The notes: a model not told the origin generated them from the letters alone. DNA of 64,000 bases from Kutzneria chonburiensis (GCF_028622115.1 NZ_CP097263.1:9621501-9685500); one strand, 5' to 3'; numbered from the stretch's first letter, positions 1 through 9,642 are shown. Program-made: numbers and translations.

Positions 1-884
1 GCGGCCAAGATGATCCGTGTGGACGACATCTCCACCCGACGCCACCACACGGCGACGATCAGGGCCAGCACCAGGAATCCCGTCACGAGGATCCCGGTGA
101 TCCGGATGGCGGACGACGTCACCGACGTCCCGAGGTACTGGTACACGTTGGGGGCATTCAAGGTCAGCAGGTCGAAGGTCCCGGTCTGGGACACGTAGAC
201 CTCTAGAAGCTGCGACGGACTGGTGCCGATGAGCAGCGCCGGAATGTCCAGGACCACGTACACCAGGGGAATGGCCAGCAGCGTCTTCCACGGCATGAAA
301 CGCAACAGCACCAACAGAAGTAGCAGCGGGAACAGGAACACCGTCTGGAGCTTCAAGGCGAACGCTATGCCGACAAAGACACAAGCCAGCCAGGGACGCC
401 TGCGCAGCACGAAATACACGCCGCCCACGGCGAAAGCGGCGTACATGGCGTCGGCCTGACCCCACATCGAGGCGTTCACGACCACGGTCGGCAGGAACAA
501 CGTCAGCGCCCCGGCCAGCACCGGCCACCACTTGCCCGGATAGCGCAGCGCCACCAGCCGGTACACGAAGTACCCGAGCAGGAAGTCGAAGGCCGCGGAC
601 AGCACCTTGATCCCGATCAGCGGCGTCACCGGCAGATAACTCAACGCCGCCAACAGATACAGGTAGGTCACGTTGTAGTTGGCGAAGCTGATGTCCTTGA
701 GCGCCGCGAAACCGCCGTTGGAGGCGATGTGCTCGTACCAGGACAGGAAGATCCGGGCGTCCCCCGTCTCGTAGGACAGGAACGCCATCCGCAGCGCGGC
801 GGCGGCGATCACCACGACCGCCACCACGCCGATCCGCGGCAGGGATCGGCGTGGCGGGGCCTGCGGTGCAGCGAGAGCGACCAT
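1..884 (-). CDS. GT-C fold membrane glycosyltransferase (Gpi18/mannosyltransferase-like), 3' end outside window
   Basis: The first 294 residues are visible, read from an ATG at 884; the C-terminus lies beyond base 1. The protein is almost entirely hydrophobic, with at least eight predicted membrane helices. After the first helix comes an extracytoplasmic loop (YETGDARIFLSWY, about residues 38-50) whose acidic GD pair is placed like the catalytic loop of GT-C polyprenyl-phosphate-sugar transferases. Later helices carry WGQADAMYAAF and a KLQTVFLFP segment typical of Gpi18/PIM-type mannosyltransferases. By family it would transfer a sugar from a lipid-linked donor on the outer face of the membrane. 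It is downstream of narK on the same strand, 77 bases away, and need not be functionally linked. The substrate cannot be inferred. Confidence 0.75.
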   Translation of the reverse strand, partial: MVALAAPQAPPRRSLPRIGVVAVVVIAAAALRMAFLSYETGDARIFLSWYEHIASNGGFAALKDISFANYNVTYLYLLAALSYLPVTPLIGIKVLSAAFDFLLGYFVYRLVALRYPGKWWPVLAGALTLFLPTVVVNASMWGQADAMYAAFAVGGVYFVLRRRPWLACVFVGIAFALKLQTVFLFPLLLLLVLLRFMPWKTLLAIPLVYVVLDIPALLIGTSPSQLLEVYVSQTGTFDLLTLNAPNVYQYLGTSVTSSAIRITGILVTGFLVLALIVAVWWRRVEMSSTRIILA

Positions 885-961
885 GCGCTCAAGTGAAGCG
901 GGCGTGACTGAGTACAGCCTGTGAGCGGAAGACGGTTAGCTGGGAACTGTGTGTGAGAGGC

Positions 962-2329
962 CTACACGTTGGCCAGGGCCAGGCTGGGCAGCTTGGCCAC
1001 GGCGAAGCTGCGCCGCTGGTAGAACCACCAGGTGACGGCGAAGCACAGCACGTAGAACCCGATGAAGCCGTAGAAGGCGTTGTCGGCGACCTTGGTCGCG
1101 GCCACCGAGCTGGCGATGATCCGCGTGACGAAGAAGCCGCCGAAGGCGCCGATCGCCGACACGATGCCGATCGCCGCGGCCGCCTCGCGCTTGCCCTTGC
1201 GCACGGCCTCAGCAGAATCGACACCTTCAGCGGTGTCGCGTCGAGCCTGGGCCACGAAGATCGCCGGGATCATCCGGTAGGTGGAGCCGTTGCCGACACC
1301 GGCCGTCACGAACAGCACCAGGAACGCGCCGAAGAACAGCCCGAAGCTGCCGGACCGCTCGCCGGCCACCACGACCGCGGCGGCCACGCCCATCAGCACG
1401 AAGTTCCACAGCGTGACCCGGCTGCCGCCGACCTTGTCCGACAGCCAGCCGCCGGCCGGCCGGGCCACCGACCCGACCAGCGCGCCCAGCCAGGCGAAGT
1501 AGGTGCCGTGCACGGTCGGGAACTGGGTCTTGATCAGCAGCGGCAGCGCGGCCGAGAAGCCGATGAACGAGCCGAAGGTGCCGATGTACAGGAAGGACAT
1601 CACCCAGGTCTGCGACCGCTTGACCGCGGCCGCCTGCGCCGGGAAGTCGGACTTGGCGGTGCTCAGGTTGTCCTGGAACAGGGCCGAGCAGATGGCCGCC
1701 GCGATCACGAACGGCATGTAGAACAGGCCGGCGACGGCCAGCCCGACCCCGGTCGCCGCGGAGATCACCAGCGGGATGACCAGCTGCACCAGCGCGGCGC
1801 CGAGGTTGCCGCCGGCCGCGTTCAGACCGAGCGCGAAGCCCTTGCGGCTCTCCGGGTAGAAGAACGAGATGTTGGTCATCGACGACGCGAAGTTGCCGCC
1901 GCCGAAGCCGGCGGTGGCCGCCGCGAACAGGAAGAAGCCGAAGCTCGCGTGGCTGGTCACGGCCACCGTGAGCAGCGCGCACGGGACGAGCAGCATCAGC
2001 GAGCTGACGATGGCCCAGTTGCGGCCGCCGAAGCGCGGCACCGCGAACGTGTAGGGCAGCCGCAGCGTGGCGCCGACCAGGTTGGGCAGCGCGGTCAGCC
2101 AGAACAGCTGGTCGACGCCGAACTTGAAGCCGGCGCCGGGCAGCGACAGCACCACCACGCTCCAGATGGACCAGAGCGAGAAGCCCAGGTGCTCGGAGAA
2201 GATGGAGAAGATCAGGTTGCGGTTGGCGATGCGGCGGCCGGTCGCCGCCCAGAACCCCGCGTCCTCGGGGTCCCACTGCTGGATCCACTTGTGTCCACCG
2301 CGAACGGGTGCCTCGGTTGTCGTCGTCAT
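962..2329 (-). CDS. narK: NarK-type nitrate/nitrite MFS transporter
   Basis: A 455-residue 12-helix major facilitator. The nitrate signature is clear in the fifth-helix region: GFGGGNFASSMTNISFFYP followed by GLNAAGGNLG. A second Gly-rich signature, GVGNGSTYRMIP, occurs near residue 350. These are diagnostic of the NarK/NasA nitrate-nitrite porter family. The start chosen (MTTTTEAP) overlaps the stop of the upstream flavoprotein gene as ATGA, which implies translational coupling. It is the last gene of a three-gene operon with the assimilatory nitrate reductase, so nitrate import for assimilation is the most likely role; nitrite export is the alternative known for the family. No nitrite reductase lies in this window, so nitrite must be reduced by genes elsewhere. 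Confidence 0.93.
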   Translation of the reverse strand: MTTTTEAPVRGGHKWIQQWDPEDAGFWAATGRRIANRNLIFSIFSEHLGFSLWSIWSVVVLSLPGAGFKFGVDQLFWLTALPNLVGATLRLPYTFAVPRFGGRNWAIVSSLMLLVPCALLTVAVTSHASFGFFLFAAATAGFGGGNFASSMTNISFFYPESRKGFALGLNAAGGNLGAALVQLVIPLVISAATGVGLAVAGLFYMPFVIAAAICSALFQDNLSTAKSDFPAQAAAVKRSQTWVMSFLYIGTFGSFIGFSAALPLLIKTQFPTVHGTYFAWLGALVGSVARPAGGWLSDKVGGSRVTLWNFVLMGVAAAVVVAGERSGSFGLFFGAFLVLFVTAGVGNGSTYRMIPAIFVAQARRDTAEGVDSAEAVRKGKREAAAAIGIVSAIGAFGGFFVTRIIASSVAATKVADNAFYGFIGFYVLCFAVTWWFYQRRSFAVAKLPSLALANV

Positions 2330-3771
2330 GTCGCGTTGCAGCCCAACTTCTCGGGTTCGGTGACGGGGTCCTGCTCGGCCAGCCAGCGGGACAGCGCGCA
2401 GACGCTGTCCCGGCAGCCACCGCAGCCGGTGCCGGCCAGGGTGGTGCTGACCAGTGCGTCGAACGACCGGGCGCCGGCGTGCCATGCGCCGACCAGCCGG
2501 CCCTTGTCCACGGTGTTGCAGCGGCAGATCAGCGCCGACGCCGGCAGGGTGCCCGGGTCGGTGGTCTCGCCGGCGGGCATGGCGCGGCCGAGCAGCAGCG
2601 CCATCCGGTCGGCGGGGGCGGGCGTGCCCCGGTCGTGCAGCTGCGTGACGGCGGCGGCCACATCGGGCGCCCCCAACACGATCGCGCCCGTGACCCGGTC
2701 GTCACGCAGCACGAGCTTGGTGTAGCGGCCGCGGCTGGGATCTTCCAGCCGGACCACTTCCGCGTCGCGGTCATGCGGTTCCACGTGCACCTCGCCCATC
2801 GCGGCCAGGTCCACGTCGCGGGTCTTGAGTCGGGTCACCACGGGGGTGCCCGTGTACCGGATGTCCTCGCCGGTGAGCCGGCGGGCCAGCACCGCGGCCT
2901 GCTCCCAGGCCGGCTGCACGAGGCCGCTGACGGTGCCGGGATGCGTTGCGCAGTCACCGATCGCGTACACGTCCGGTGCGCTGGTGGCGAGGAGGTCATC
3001 GATGATCACGCCGCGGTCGACGGCCAGCCCGGCCGCCTCGGCCAGCTCGGTCGACGGCCGCGCCCCGGCCGAGACGACGACGAGACCGGCGGCGACCACC
3101 GAGCCGTCGTCGAGCAGGAGTCCCTTGCCCGGCAAGTACTTCGTGGCCAGCTGCCCGAGCCGGAACTCGATGCCCTTGGCGCCGAGGACCCGGGCCAGCA
3201 CGTGTCCGCCGGCCGGATCCAGTTGGCGTTCCATGAGATGCCCGACGGGATGCACGACGGTCACCGCGCAGCCACGGCCGGCCAGTCCACGGGCGGCTTC
3301 CAGACCGAGCAAACCGCCGCCCAGCACGGCCACCGGGCCGAAGTCCTTGGCCTGGTTGACGATCTGCCGGCAGTCGTCGAGATCGCGGAAGGCCACGACA
3401 CCCGGTGCGAGGACGCCGTCCTCGATCAGGCCGTCGGTCGGTGGGATCCACGGCGTGCTGCCGGTGGCCAGCACCAGCGCGTCGTAGTCCACAGTGGATC
3501 CGTCGGTGAGCACGACCCGGTGTTCGGCGGGCAGGATCTCGGCCGCCGCGACGCCGAGCCGCAGGTCGATCCCGTTGTCCCGGGGCCAGTCCGGTGAATG
3601 CAGCAGCACGTCGTCCGGCGTCATCGAGCCGGCAACCACGTTGGACAGCAGGATCCGGTTGTAGGCCGGGTGTTTCTCCGCGCCGATCACGGTGATCGAC
3701 GCGCCGGAGCCGCGCAGGTTGTCGGCCAGCCGGGCGCCGGCCATGCCGTAGCCGATGATCGTGATCCTCAT
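2326..3771 (-). CDS. nasB: FAD/NAD(P)H nitrate reductase electron-transfer subunit with BFD-like [2Fe-2S] domain
   Basis: A 481-residue flavoprotein. The N-terminal Rossmann motif IIGYGMAGARLA (residues 4-15) binds FAD. A second dinucleotide motif, AVLGGGLLGLEAARGL, binds NAD(P)H, and YAIGDCA near residue 290 is the FAD ribityl-binding GD motif. The C-terminal 70 residues are a BFD-like ferredoxin domain with cysteines at about 416, 418, 450 and 453 (CRC and CGGC). This matches NirB-N/NasB-type subunits that feed electrons from NAD(P)H to assimilatory nitrate reductase. It lacks the siroheme domain of full NirB, so it is not a nitrite reductase by itself. It overlaps nasA upstream and narK downstream by four bases each. 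Confidence 0.88.
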   Translation of the reverse strand: MRITIIGYGMAGARLADNLRGSGASITVIGAEKHPAYNRILLSNVVAGSMTPDDVLLHSPDWPRDNGIDLRLGVAAAEILPAEHRVVLTDGSTVDYDALVLATGSTPWIPPTDGLIEDGVLAPGVVAFRDLDDCRQIVNQAKDFGPVAVLGGGLLGLEAARGLAGRGCAVTVVHPVGHLMERQLDPAGGHVLARVLGAKGIEFRLGQLATKYLPGKGLLLDDGSVVAAGLVVVSAGARPSTELAEAAGLAVDRGVIIDDLLATSAPDVYAIGDCATHPGTVSGLVQPAWEQAAVLARRLTGEDIRYTGTPVVTRLKTRDVDLAAMGEVHVEPHDRDAEVVRLEDPSRGRYTKLVLRDDRVTGAIVLGAPDVAAAVTQLHDRGTPAPADRMALLLGRAMPAGETTDPGTLPASALICRCNTVDKGRLVGAWHAGARSFDALVSTTLAGTGCGGCRDSVCALSRWLAEQDPVTEPEKLGCNAT

Positions 3772-5849
3772 GCCGCCCCCAGCCGCACGGCGCACACCTT
3801 GAACTCGGGCATGCGGCTGGTCGGTTCCAATGCCGGGTTGGTCAGCAGGTTGGCCCGCTGTGCGCCGGGGAAGTGGAAGGGGAGGAACACGGTGTCCGGC
3901 CGGATCGTCGTCACGCAGCGAACCCGGGCGCGAACGGTGCCACGGCGGGATTCCACGAGCGCCCACTGTCCATCCTGGACGTCGAAACGCTGGGCGGTGT
4001 CGGGATGCACCTCGACGAACGCCTCCGGACTGGCGTTCATCAGCGCCGGCACCCGCCGGGTCTGCGCGCCGGACTGGTAGTGCTGCAACACGCGACCGGT
4101 GGTGGCGTGCAACGGGAACTCCGGGTCCGGCGGCTCGGCCGGGCCGACGTGGTCGACGGCCTGGAAGCGGGCCAGCCCGCCGGGATGGGCGAAGCGGTCC
4201 AGGAAAAGTCTTGGGGTGCCGGGATGATCGGCCGTCGGCACCGGCCAGTGCAGTGCCTCGCCGGCCCGCAGCCGGTCGTAGCTGACGCCGGCGTAGTCGG
4301 CCGGGCCGCCGGCCGAGGCGCGGCCGAGCTCGGCGAACGCCGTCTCCGGATCGACCGGGAACCGCTCCGCCGGCTGGCCCAGCCGGACGGCAAGGCCGTG
4401 CAGCACGTCGAGATCGCTGCGTACGCCGACCGGCGGCGTGATTGCCTTGCCGCGCAGCAGGATCCGGCCTTCGAGGTTGGTCATGGTGCCGCTTTCCTCG
4501 GCCCACTGCGTGACCGGGAAGACGACGTCGGCCACGGCCGCGGTCTCCGACAGCACGAAATCCGAGGTGACCAGGAGTTCGAGGGAGTCGAGCCGGTCGG
4601 CGATGTGGCCGGCGCGCGGGGCGGAGACCACGATGTTGCTGCCGAACACCAGCAAGGCCTTGGGACCGTTGGCGGTGCCGAGCGAGTCCAGCAGCTCGTA
4701 GGCCGACGGTCCAGGGCCCGGCAGTTCAGCGGCGTCGATACCCCACACCCCGGCGACGTGTGAGCGCGCGGCCGGGTCGTCGATCTTGCGGTAGCCCGGC
4801 AGCTGGTCGGCCTTCTGTCCGTGCTCGCGGCCGCCCTGCCCGTTGCCCTGGCCGGTCAGGCAACCGAACCCGGAACCGGCCCGGCCGCAGAGGCCGAGCG
4901 ACAGGCACAGGTTGATCCACGCCGACACCGTCGCCACGCCGGAGGCGTGCTGCTCGGTGCCGCGGGCCGTGAGCACGTATGCGTTGCGCGCGCGGGCAAG
5001 CAGCGCAACTGCGGCCCGCTGGTCGGCGGCCGGCACACCGGTGATCCGCTCCACCCGCTGCGGCCACCATGCCGCGGCGATCCGCCACACCTCGTCGAAA
5101 CCCGTTGTGCGCTCGGCAATGTACTGGTGATCCACATGTCCGTCGGCCACGACCGCGTGCAGCATGCCCAGGGCCAGTGCGAGATCCGTGCCGGGTGCGG
5201 GCTGGAGGTGCAGCGACGCGGCCTCGGCGGTCGCGGTGCGCCGCGGATCCACGACGATCAGGCCACCCTTGTCCGCCGCCGGCCGCACGTGCCGCATGAA
5301 CGGCGGCATCGTCTCGGCGACATTGGCCCCCACCAACAGGATCGCGTCGGCTGCGGCCAGGTCGGCCACCGGGAACGGCAGCCCGCGGTCGATGCCGAAC
5401 GCCTTGATACCGGCGGCCGCGGCCGAGGACATGCAGAACCGGCCGTTGTAGTCGATTTTCGACGTGCCGAGGGCCACGCGGGCGAACTTGCCCAGCAGAT
5501 AGGCCTTCTCGTTGGTCAGACCGCCGCCGCCGAACACGCCGACCGCGTCCGGACCGAGCCGGTCCCGCAGCTCGTGCAGGCGCAGCGCCACGTAGTCGAG
5601 GGCCTCGGTCCAGCCGACCGGCCGCAGCGGCGCGCCGCGATGCTCGCGCAGCAGCGGCGTGGTGAGCCGGCCGGGGGCGTTGAGCAGGCTCGCGGACGTC
5701 CAGCCCTTCTGGCACAGGCCGCCGCGGTTGGTGGGGAACTCGCGTGGCGCGACGGTGGCCTCGGCTCGCTCGTCGCGGACGACCATCCCGCACTGCAGCG
5801 CGCAGTACGGGCAGTGGGTGTCGACCTCGACGCGGGCGTCGACAGGCAT
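3768..5849 (-). CDS. nasA: assimilatory nitrate reductase catalytic subunit (molybdopterin oxidoreductase)
   Basis: A 693-residue Mo-bisMGD enzyme. The N-terminus binds one [4Fe-4S] cluster through Cys13, Cys16, Cys20 and Cys46 (HCPYCALQCG...GGLCQKG). The predicted molybdenum ligand is Cys139 in YNGRFCMSSAAAA, followed by the molybdopterin domains and a C-terminal molydop-binding domain (HATTGRVLQHYQSGAQTRR, then HPDTAQRFDVQDG). Length and the single cluster fit the cytoplasmic NasA/NarB class; there is no Tat signal. It reduces nitrate to nitrite using electrons from the adjacent flavoprotein. It is the first gene of the nas operon. Its promoter must lie in the 477-base gap shared with the divergent conservon, whose sensor has a nitrate-sensing domain. 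Confidence 0.92.
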   Translation of the reverse strand: MPVDARVEVDTHCPYCALQCGMVVRDERAEATVAPREFPTNRGGLCQKGWTSASLLNAPGRLTTPLLREHRGAPLRPVGWTEALDYVALRLHELRDRLGPDAVGVFGGGGLTNEKAYLLGKFARVALGTSKIDYNGRFCMSSAAAAGIKAFGIDRGLPFPVADLAAADAILLVGANVAETMPPFMRHVRPAADKGGLIVVDPRRTATAEAASLHLQPAPGTDLALALGMLHAVVADGHVDHQYIAERTTGFDEVWRIAAAWWPQRVERITGVPAADQRAAVALLARARNAYVLTARGTEQHASGVATVSAWINLCLSLGLCGRAGSGFGCLTGQGNGQGGREHGQKADQLPGYRKIDDPAARSHVAGVWGIDAAELPGPGPSAYELLDSLGTANGPKALLVFGSNIVVSAPRAGHIADRLDSLELLVTSDFVLSETAAVADVVFPVTQWAEESGTMTNLEGRILLRGKAITPPVGVRSDLDVLHGLAVRLGQPAERFPVDPETAFAELGRASAGGPADYAGVSYDRLRAGEALHWPVPTADHPGTPRLFLDRFAHPGGLARFQAVDHVGPAEPPDPEFPLHATTGRVLQHYQSGAQTRRVPALMNASPEAFVEVHPDTAQRFDVQDGQWALVESRRGTVRARVRCVTTIRPDTVFLPFHFPGAQRANLLTNPALEPTSRMPEFKVCAVRLGAA

Positions 5850-6326
5850 GTTTACCTCCGACGGATCGCGAGGCTTCGGCGTGGCTCGAAGCCTCTCAAC
5901 GACAGGGGCGCGACACCGTGAATCCGGCGTAAAGGACCTGTTCCGGCGCCCTCACTGGGGGTGATTGGGGACTGTGCGGCGCGGGCGCACCAATCCCGCC
6001 GCCCTCAAGCTAGCAGACCGCACAGCGTCGGAAAAGGGTCCGTGAGGTCTAGATGAAAAGGTTTACATAAACTTGTGTCGGCGTCCGATTTAGCGACAAG
6101 AACCAACGCTGGCATGCGTGTTTGTGATTTCCGTCCACAGTTGGCGATCGGCGACCGGCCATTTGTCATTACGGCCATGACTATGTGATGCCGCTAGCCC
6201 GTTCGCTCTATTGACAGTGCTTGTGGCCGTGTGGAACCTTCCCTGCACTGGGGCTGGTAGGCGCATTCGCAAGGACGCGGTGCGTTTTCTGCTCCCGTAT
6301 GCGCGTTTCAACGACAGGAGCACGTG
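5850..6326. promoter_or_regulatory. divergent regulatory region between nitrate assimilation operon and conservon 1
   Basis: This gene-free stretch of 477 bases must contain promoters in both directions and is noticeably richer in A/T than its surroundings between 6040 and 6220. A perfect small palindrome GTTTA-CA-TAAAC lies at 6061-6072. A consensus -35 TTGACA lies at 6211-6216 for rightward transcription, but the corresponding -10 (about 6234-6240) is weak. An AGGAG ribosome site at 6316-6320 precedes the conservon start. The palindrome could be the binding site of a nitrogen regulator; I could not match it convincingly to a GlnR box. Confidence 0.5.
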
Positions 6327-8789
6327 GTGAGCGCACGGCACCGGCCGGCCGACGGTGCGGCCGACGGCCCCGAGTCCGCTGGCGGGCTCGCGACACTGAT
6401 CCGGCCGGGCACCATTCGCGGCCGGCTGGCGCGCATCCTGGTCTTCTCCCTGGTCCTCGTGCTGGCGCTACTGGGCGTGACGATCGCCGGCCAGGTCGGC
6501 ACCTACTTCGCCGCCGGCGACACGGTGAGCTCCGTCTCACTGGCGCTGAAGGTGCAGGACTTCGTGCAGGAGGTGCAGCGCGAGCGCGGCCTGACCAACG
6601 GCCTGCTCGGCGGCGAGACCCGGTTCCAGCAGTCGGTGCTGTCCCAGCGCACGGCCACGGACAAGGCGCAGACGGCGCTGAACCAGGCGTTGGCCGACGA
6701 CTCCGCGCCCGGCGCCGCCCAGGTACGTGATGCTTTGTCACGTTTGTCCGGCCTGACGTCCACAAGGGAGAACGTCGACGCCGGGCGGGCCGACCGCAAC
6801 ACCACTTTCCAGTACTACACCACCGGTGTCGCCGCGCTGAACGGCTTGCAGCTCGGGCTGGACCAGGCGCAGGACCCGCAGCTGCGCCGCGGGTTGCAGG
6901 CCCTGTACGCGCTCGGCGACGCCAAGGAGTACACCGGCCAGGAGCGAGGATTCCTCAACGGCGTGTTCGCGGCCGACAAGTTCGGGCCCGGCGAGTACGT
7001 GCACTTCACCGAGATCCGCGCGAGCAAGCAGGCCGGCCTCACCGAGTACGCCCGCTACGCCACCCAGCCGCAGCAGGCGGCGCTGGACGAGGCGCTGCGT
7101 TCCGACAACGCGACCAAGGCCGCCGCGTCGGAGACTATGGCCATCGGCTCCACCCGTGGCCCGATCGACACCAAGACCGACGCCCTCACGTGGTGGAACC
7201 AGATGACCTCGGTCATCGACGCCGAGCGCAAGGTGCAGCAGTCGATCGGCGGCGACCTGACCACGCGGGCCACCGACCTCCAGGGCCAGGCCAGTACCAC
7301 GCTCATCGTCTTCCTCGGACTGGCCCTGCTCGCGGTGGCGGCCGAGGCGCTGCTGGTGATCACCAGCATCCGCTCCATCGTCCGCCCGCTGGCCGCGCTG
7401 GCCACCGAGGCCGACGACGTGGCCGGCCGCCGGCTGCCGGCGGCGATCGCCGCCTGGCACCAGCCCGGCGACGTCGAGCCCCAGCGGCCACAGCCGGTGG
7501 CCACGCCGCCGAAGGCCGGCGCCGAGATCGCCTCGGTGGCCCAGGCCCTCGACCGGGTCCAGACCACGGCCTTCGAGCTGGCTTCCGAGCAGGCCCTCGT
7601 CCGCCGCAACACCACGGAGTCGCTGGCCAACCTGGGCCGCCGCAACCAGAACCTGGTGCGCCGGCAGCTCAACTTCATCAGCGAGTTCGAGCAGGAGGAG
7701 CTGGACCCGTCGGCGCTGGCCAACCTGTTCGAGCTGGACCACCTGGCCACCCGCATGCGCCGCAACGCCGAGAGCCTGCTGGTGCTGGTCGGCGAGACCA
7801 GCCCGCGCCGCTGGGCCGAGCCGCTGTCGCTGTCCGACGTGATCCGGGCCGGCCTGTCCGAGGTCGAGGACTACCGCCGGGTCGTGCTGCGCCGGGTGGA
7901 CGAGTCCATGATCATCGGCGCGGTGGTCAGCGAGCTGGCCCACATGCTGGCCGAGCTGATCGAGAACGGCCTGGCCTTCTCGCCGCCCGACCTCGAGGTG
8001 GAGATCTACGGCCGCCGGGTCAGCGCCGGCTACATGCTCGCGGTGGTCGACCACGGCGTCGGCATGGCCAAGGAGCAGCTGGCCAAGGCCAACGCCCGGC
8101 TGCGCGGCGAGGAGGACTTCATCGTCGCGCCGACCCGCTTCCTCGGCCACTACGTGGTCGGCCGGCTGGCCCAGCGGCTGGGCATCGAGGTCGAGCTGAC
8201 GGTGTCGCCGGTGAGCGGCATCGTGGCCCGGCTGCTGCTGCCGCCGGACATCCTGGCCGAGGCCAAGACCGACGCGCCGCCCAAGCAGGCCGAGATCACG
8301 TGGCCGAGCACCGAGCCGGAAGCCGCCCCGGCACTGGCCTCGACCGGCGTCGGCCAGATCCCGCCGATGCGCACGGAACCGCCGGCGACGCAGCAACAAC
8401 CGCAACCGGTGCAGCAACCGCAGCCGGTGCGGCAGCCGCCATCGGGGCAGCAGCCCCAGGTTCCGGTGCGCAGCCGGCAGGAACGCCTGTCCGCCACGGT
8501 GGTCACGGCCCCGCCGGCCGTCCACGAGCCGCGCGCCGACGCCTCCGTGCAGCGCACCAAGAACGGCCTGGTCAAGCGCAGCCGGAACCGGACGGAGGAG
8601 CCGTCCGCCCGGCCGTCCGCGCCGAGCCGCCCGCCCGCCGCGGTGGAACAAGCGCCAGCGACACGGAGTTCACGGTCGCCCGAGGAGGTCCGCTCGATGC
8701 TGTCCAGCTTCAGATCGGGCCACCAGCGCGGTGAGCGCGGCCCACTGCCCGCACGAGTCAACACCGTTCCCGAGGAGGAGCCCCGGTGA
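6327..8789 (+). CDS. cvnA: conservon sensor histidine kinase-like protein CvnA with NIT domain
   Basis: About 820 residues. Order: cytoplasmic N-tail; helix 1 (about 33-55); an extracytoplasmic nitrate/nitrite-sensing (NIT) domain with the typical helix VQEVQRERGLTNGLLGG; helix 2 (about 324-347); a HAMP-like linker; a kinase-like helix pair; a HATPase_c domain with N-box LIENGLAFSPP (about 539) and a DHGVGM G-box; and a Pro/Gln-rich C-terminal tail (about 670-800). No HisKA phospho-acceptor motif is obvious, as is usual in CvnA. GTGs at 6324 and 6327 are both possible; 6327 gives the better spacing from AGGAG. It overlaps cvnB by four bases. The family scaffolds a membrane complex with CvnB, CvnC and the GTPase CvnD, resembling a eukaryotic G-protein-coupled sensor. 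Confidence 0.9.
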   Translation: MSARHRPADGAADGPESAGGLATLIRPGTIRGRLARILVFSLVLVLALLGVTIAGQVGTYFAAGDTVSSVSLALKVQDFVQEVQRERGLTNGLLGGETRFQQSVLSQRTATDKAQTALNQALADDSAPGAAQVRDALSRLSGLTSTRENVDAGRADRNTTFQYYTTGVAALNGLQLGLDQAQDPQLRRGLQALYALGDAKEYTGQERGFLNGVFAADKFGPGEYVHFTEIRASKQAGLTEYARYATQPQQAALDEALRSDNATKAAASETMAIGSTRGPIDTKTDALTWWNQMTSVIDAERKVQQSIGGDLTTRATDLQGQASTTLIVFLGLALLAVAAEALLVITSIRSIVRPLAALATEADDVAGRRLPAAIAAWHQPGDVEPQRPQPVATPPKAGAEIASVAQALDRVQTTAFELASEQALVRRNTTESLANLGRRNQNLVRRQLNFISEFEQEELDPSALANLFELDHLATRMRRNAESLLVLVGETSPRRWAEPLSLSDVIRAGLSEVEDYRRVVLRRVDESMIIGAVVSELAHMLAELIENGLAFSPPDLEVEIYGRRVSAGYMLAVVDHGVGMAKEQLAKANARLRGEEDFIVAPTRFLGHYVVGRLAQRLGIEVELTVSPVSGIVARLLLPPDILAEAKTDAPPKQAEITWPSTEPEAAPALASTGVGQIPPMRTEPPATQQQPQPVQQPQPVRQPPSGQQPQVPVRSRQERLSATVVTAPPAVHEPRADASVQRTKNGLVKRSRNRTEEPSARPSAPSRPPAAVEQAPATRSSRSPEEVRSMLSSFRSGHQRGERGPLPARVNTVPEEEPR

Positions 8790-9214
8790 CCGCCGAGGTG
8801 CAGCACGCCGACCCGCACACCTTCAACTGGCTGCTGGCCAACTTCGTCCGCGGCACGGACGGCGTCCGCGACGCGGTGGCGGTCTCCTCGGACGGGCTGC
8901 TGATCGCCATGTCCGAGGGCCTGGACCGCACCTCGGCCGACCGGCTGGCCGCCCTGGTGTCGGGGCTGTCCAGCCTGGCCAAGAGCGCGGCCCGCAACTA
9001 CGACTTCGAGGCCCTCAAGCTGATCATGATCGAGATGAAGCGGGGCTTCCTGCTGGTCTCGGCCATCGAGGGTGGCAGCTGCGTCGGCGTGATCGCCGAC
9101 AGCCAGTGCGACATCGGCCTTGTCGGCTACGAGATCGCCGTGCTGGCCGACCGGGCCGGCGTGCTGCTGACGCCGGCGCTGATCACCGAGTTGAGAGAGA
9201 CGCTGCGGCGATGA
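8786..9214 (+). CDS. cvnB: conservon roadblock/LC7 protein CvnB
   Basis: A 142-residue roadblock/LC7-fold protein, starting TAEVQHADPHTFNWLLANFVRGTDGVRDAVAVSSDGLLIA and ending in an alpha/beta unit (GVIADSQCDIGLVGYEIAVLADR). Roadblock proteins act as dimeric partners or regulators of small GTPases, here expected to be CvnD. It starts with GTG inside the last codons of cvnA and ends in an ATGA overlap with cvnC, so the whole set is translationally coupled. No catalytic site is expected. Confidence 0.92.
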   Translation: MTAEVQHADPHTFNWLLANFVRGTDGVRDAVAVSSDGLLIAMSEGLDRTSADRLAALVSGLSSLAKSAARNYDFEALKLIMIEMKRGFLLVSAIEGGSCVGVIADSQCDIGLVGYEIAVLADRAGVLLTPALITELRETLRR

Positions 9215-9642
9215 GCGACCAGCCGCGGCTGCCCGACCCGCGCATGATCCAGGTCAACCAGGCCCCGGCCTGGTTCGCGCCGAACACCCCGGTGCCGCCC
9301 GCGCCGCCGGCCGAGCCGGCCGACGGGTCGTTCGTCCGGCCGTTCATCGTCACCGGTGGGCGCACCATGCCGCTGCGGGACGACCTGCGGATCGAGACGC
9401 TGGTCGTGGCCGACCGGGCGGCGCTGACCGCGCCGCTGCGCTTCGAGCTGCAGACCGTGGTCCGGCTGTGCCAGAGCCCGCAGTCGGTGGCCGAGGTCGC
9501 CGCCCACCTGCACGTGCCGCTCGGCGTGGCCAAGGTCGTGATCGGCGACCTGATGGCCGCCGGGCACGTGACCGTGCACCAGCCAACCGAGCTCGCCGTC
9601 AGCACCATCGAGAGGATCAGGGACCTTGTCCGGGCGCTCTGA
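9211..9642 (+). CDS. cvnC: conservon DUF742 protein CvnC
   Basis: A 143-residue DUF742 protein. It has a Pro-rich N-terminus (NTPVPPAPPAEP), the characteristic SFVRPFIVTGGRT segment (about 47-59), and a C-terminal winged-helix-like part (SVAEVAAHLHVPLGVAKVVIGDLMAAGHVTV). In known conservons this subunit joins CvnA, CvnB and CvnD in a membrane-associated complex. The ATG at 9211 overlaps the cvnB stop. The 3' end overlaps the cvnD start by 17 bases if cvnD begins at its TTG. The second conservon in this window lacks this gene. Confidence 0.92.
   Translation: MSDQPRLPDPRMIQVNQAPAWFAPNTPVPPAPPAEPADGSFVRPFIVTGGRTMPLRDDLRIETLVVADRAALTAPLRFELQTVVRLCQSPQSVAEVAAHLHVPLGVAKVVIGDLMAAGHVTVHQPTELAVSTIERIRDLVRAL

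Noticed and set aside
953-2725. 590-codon plus-strand frame opposite the narK and nasB genes
   Set aside because: It is the antisense shadow of two well-supported genes; its translation is low-complexity Arg/Gly/His/Gln.
2326-3771. A full assimilatory nitrite reductase NirB
   Set aside because: There is no siroheme/4Fe-4S domain after the BFD-like domain and the length is 481, not over 800.
6061-6072. A GlnR box
   Set aside because: The palindrome does not match the two half-site spacing well enough; recorded only as an unassigned site.
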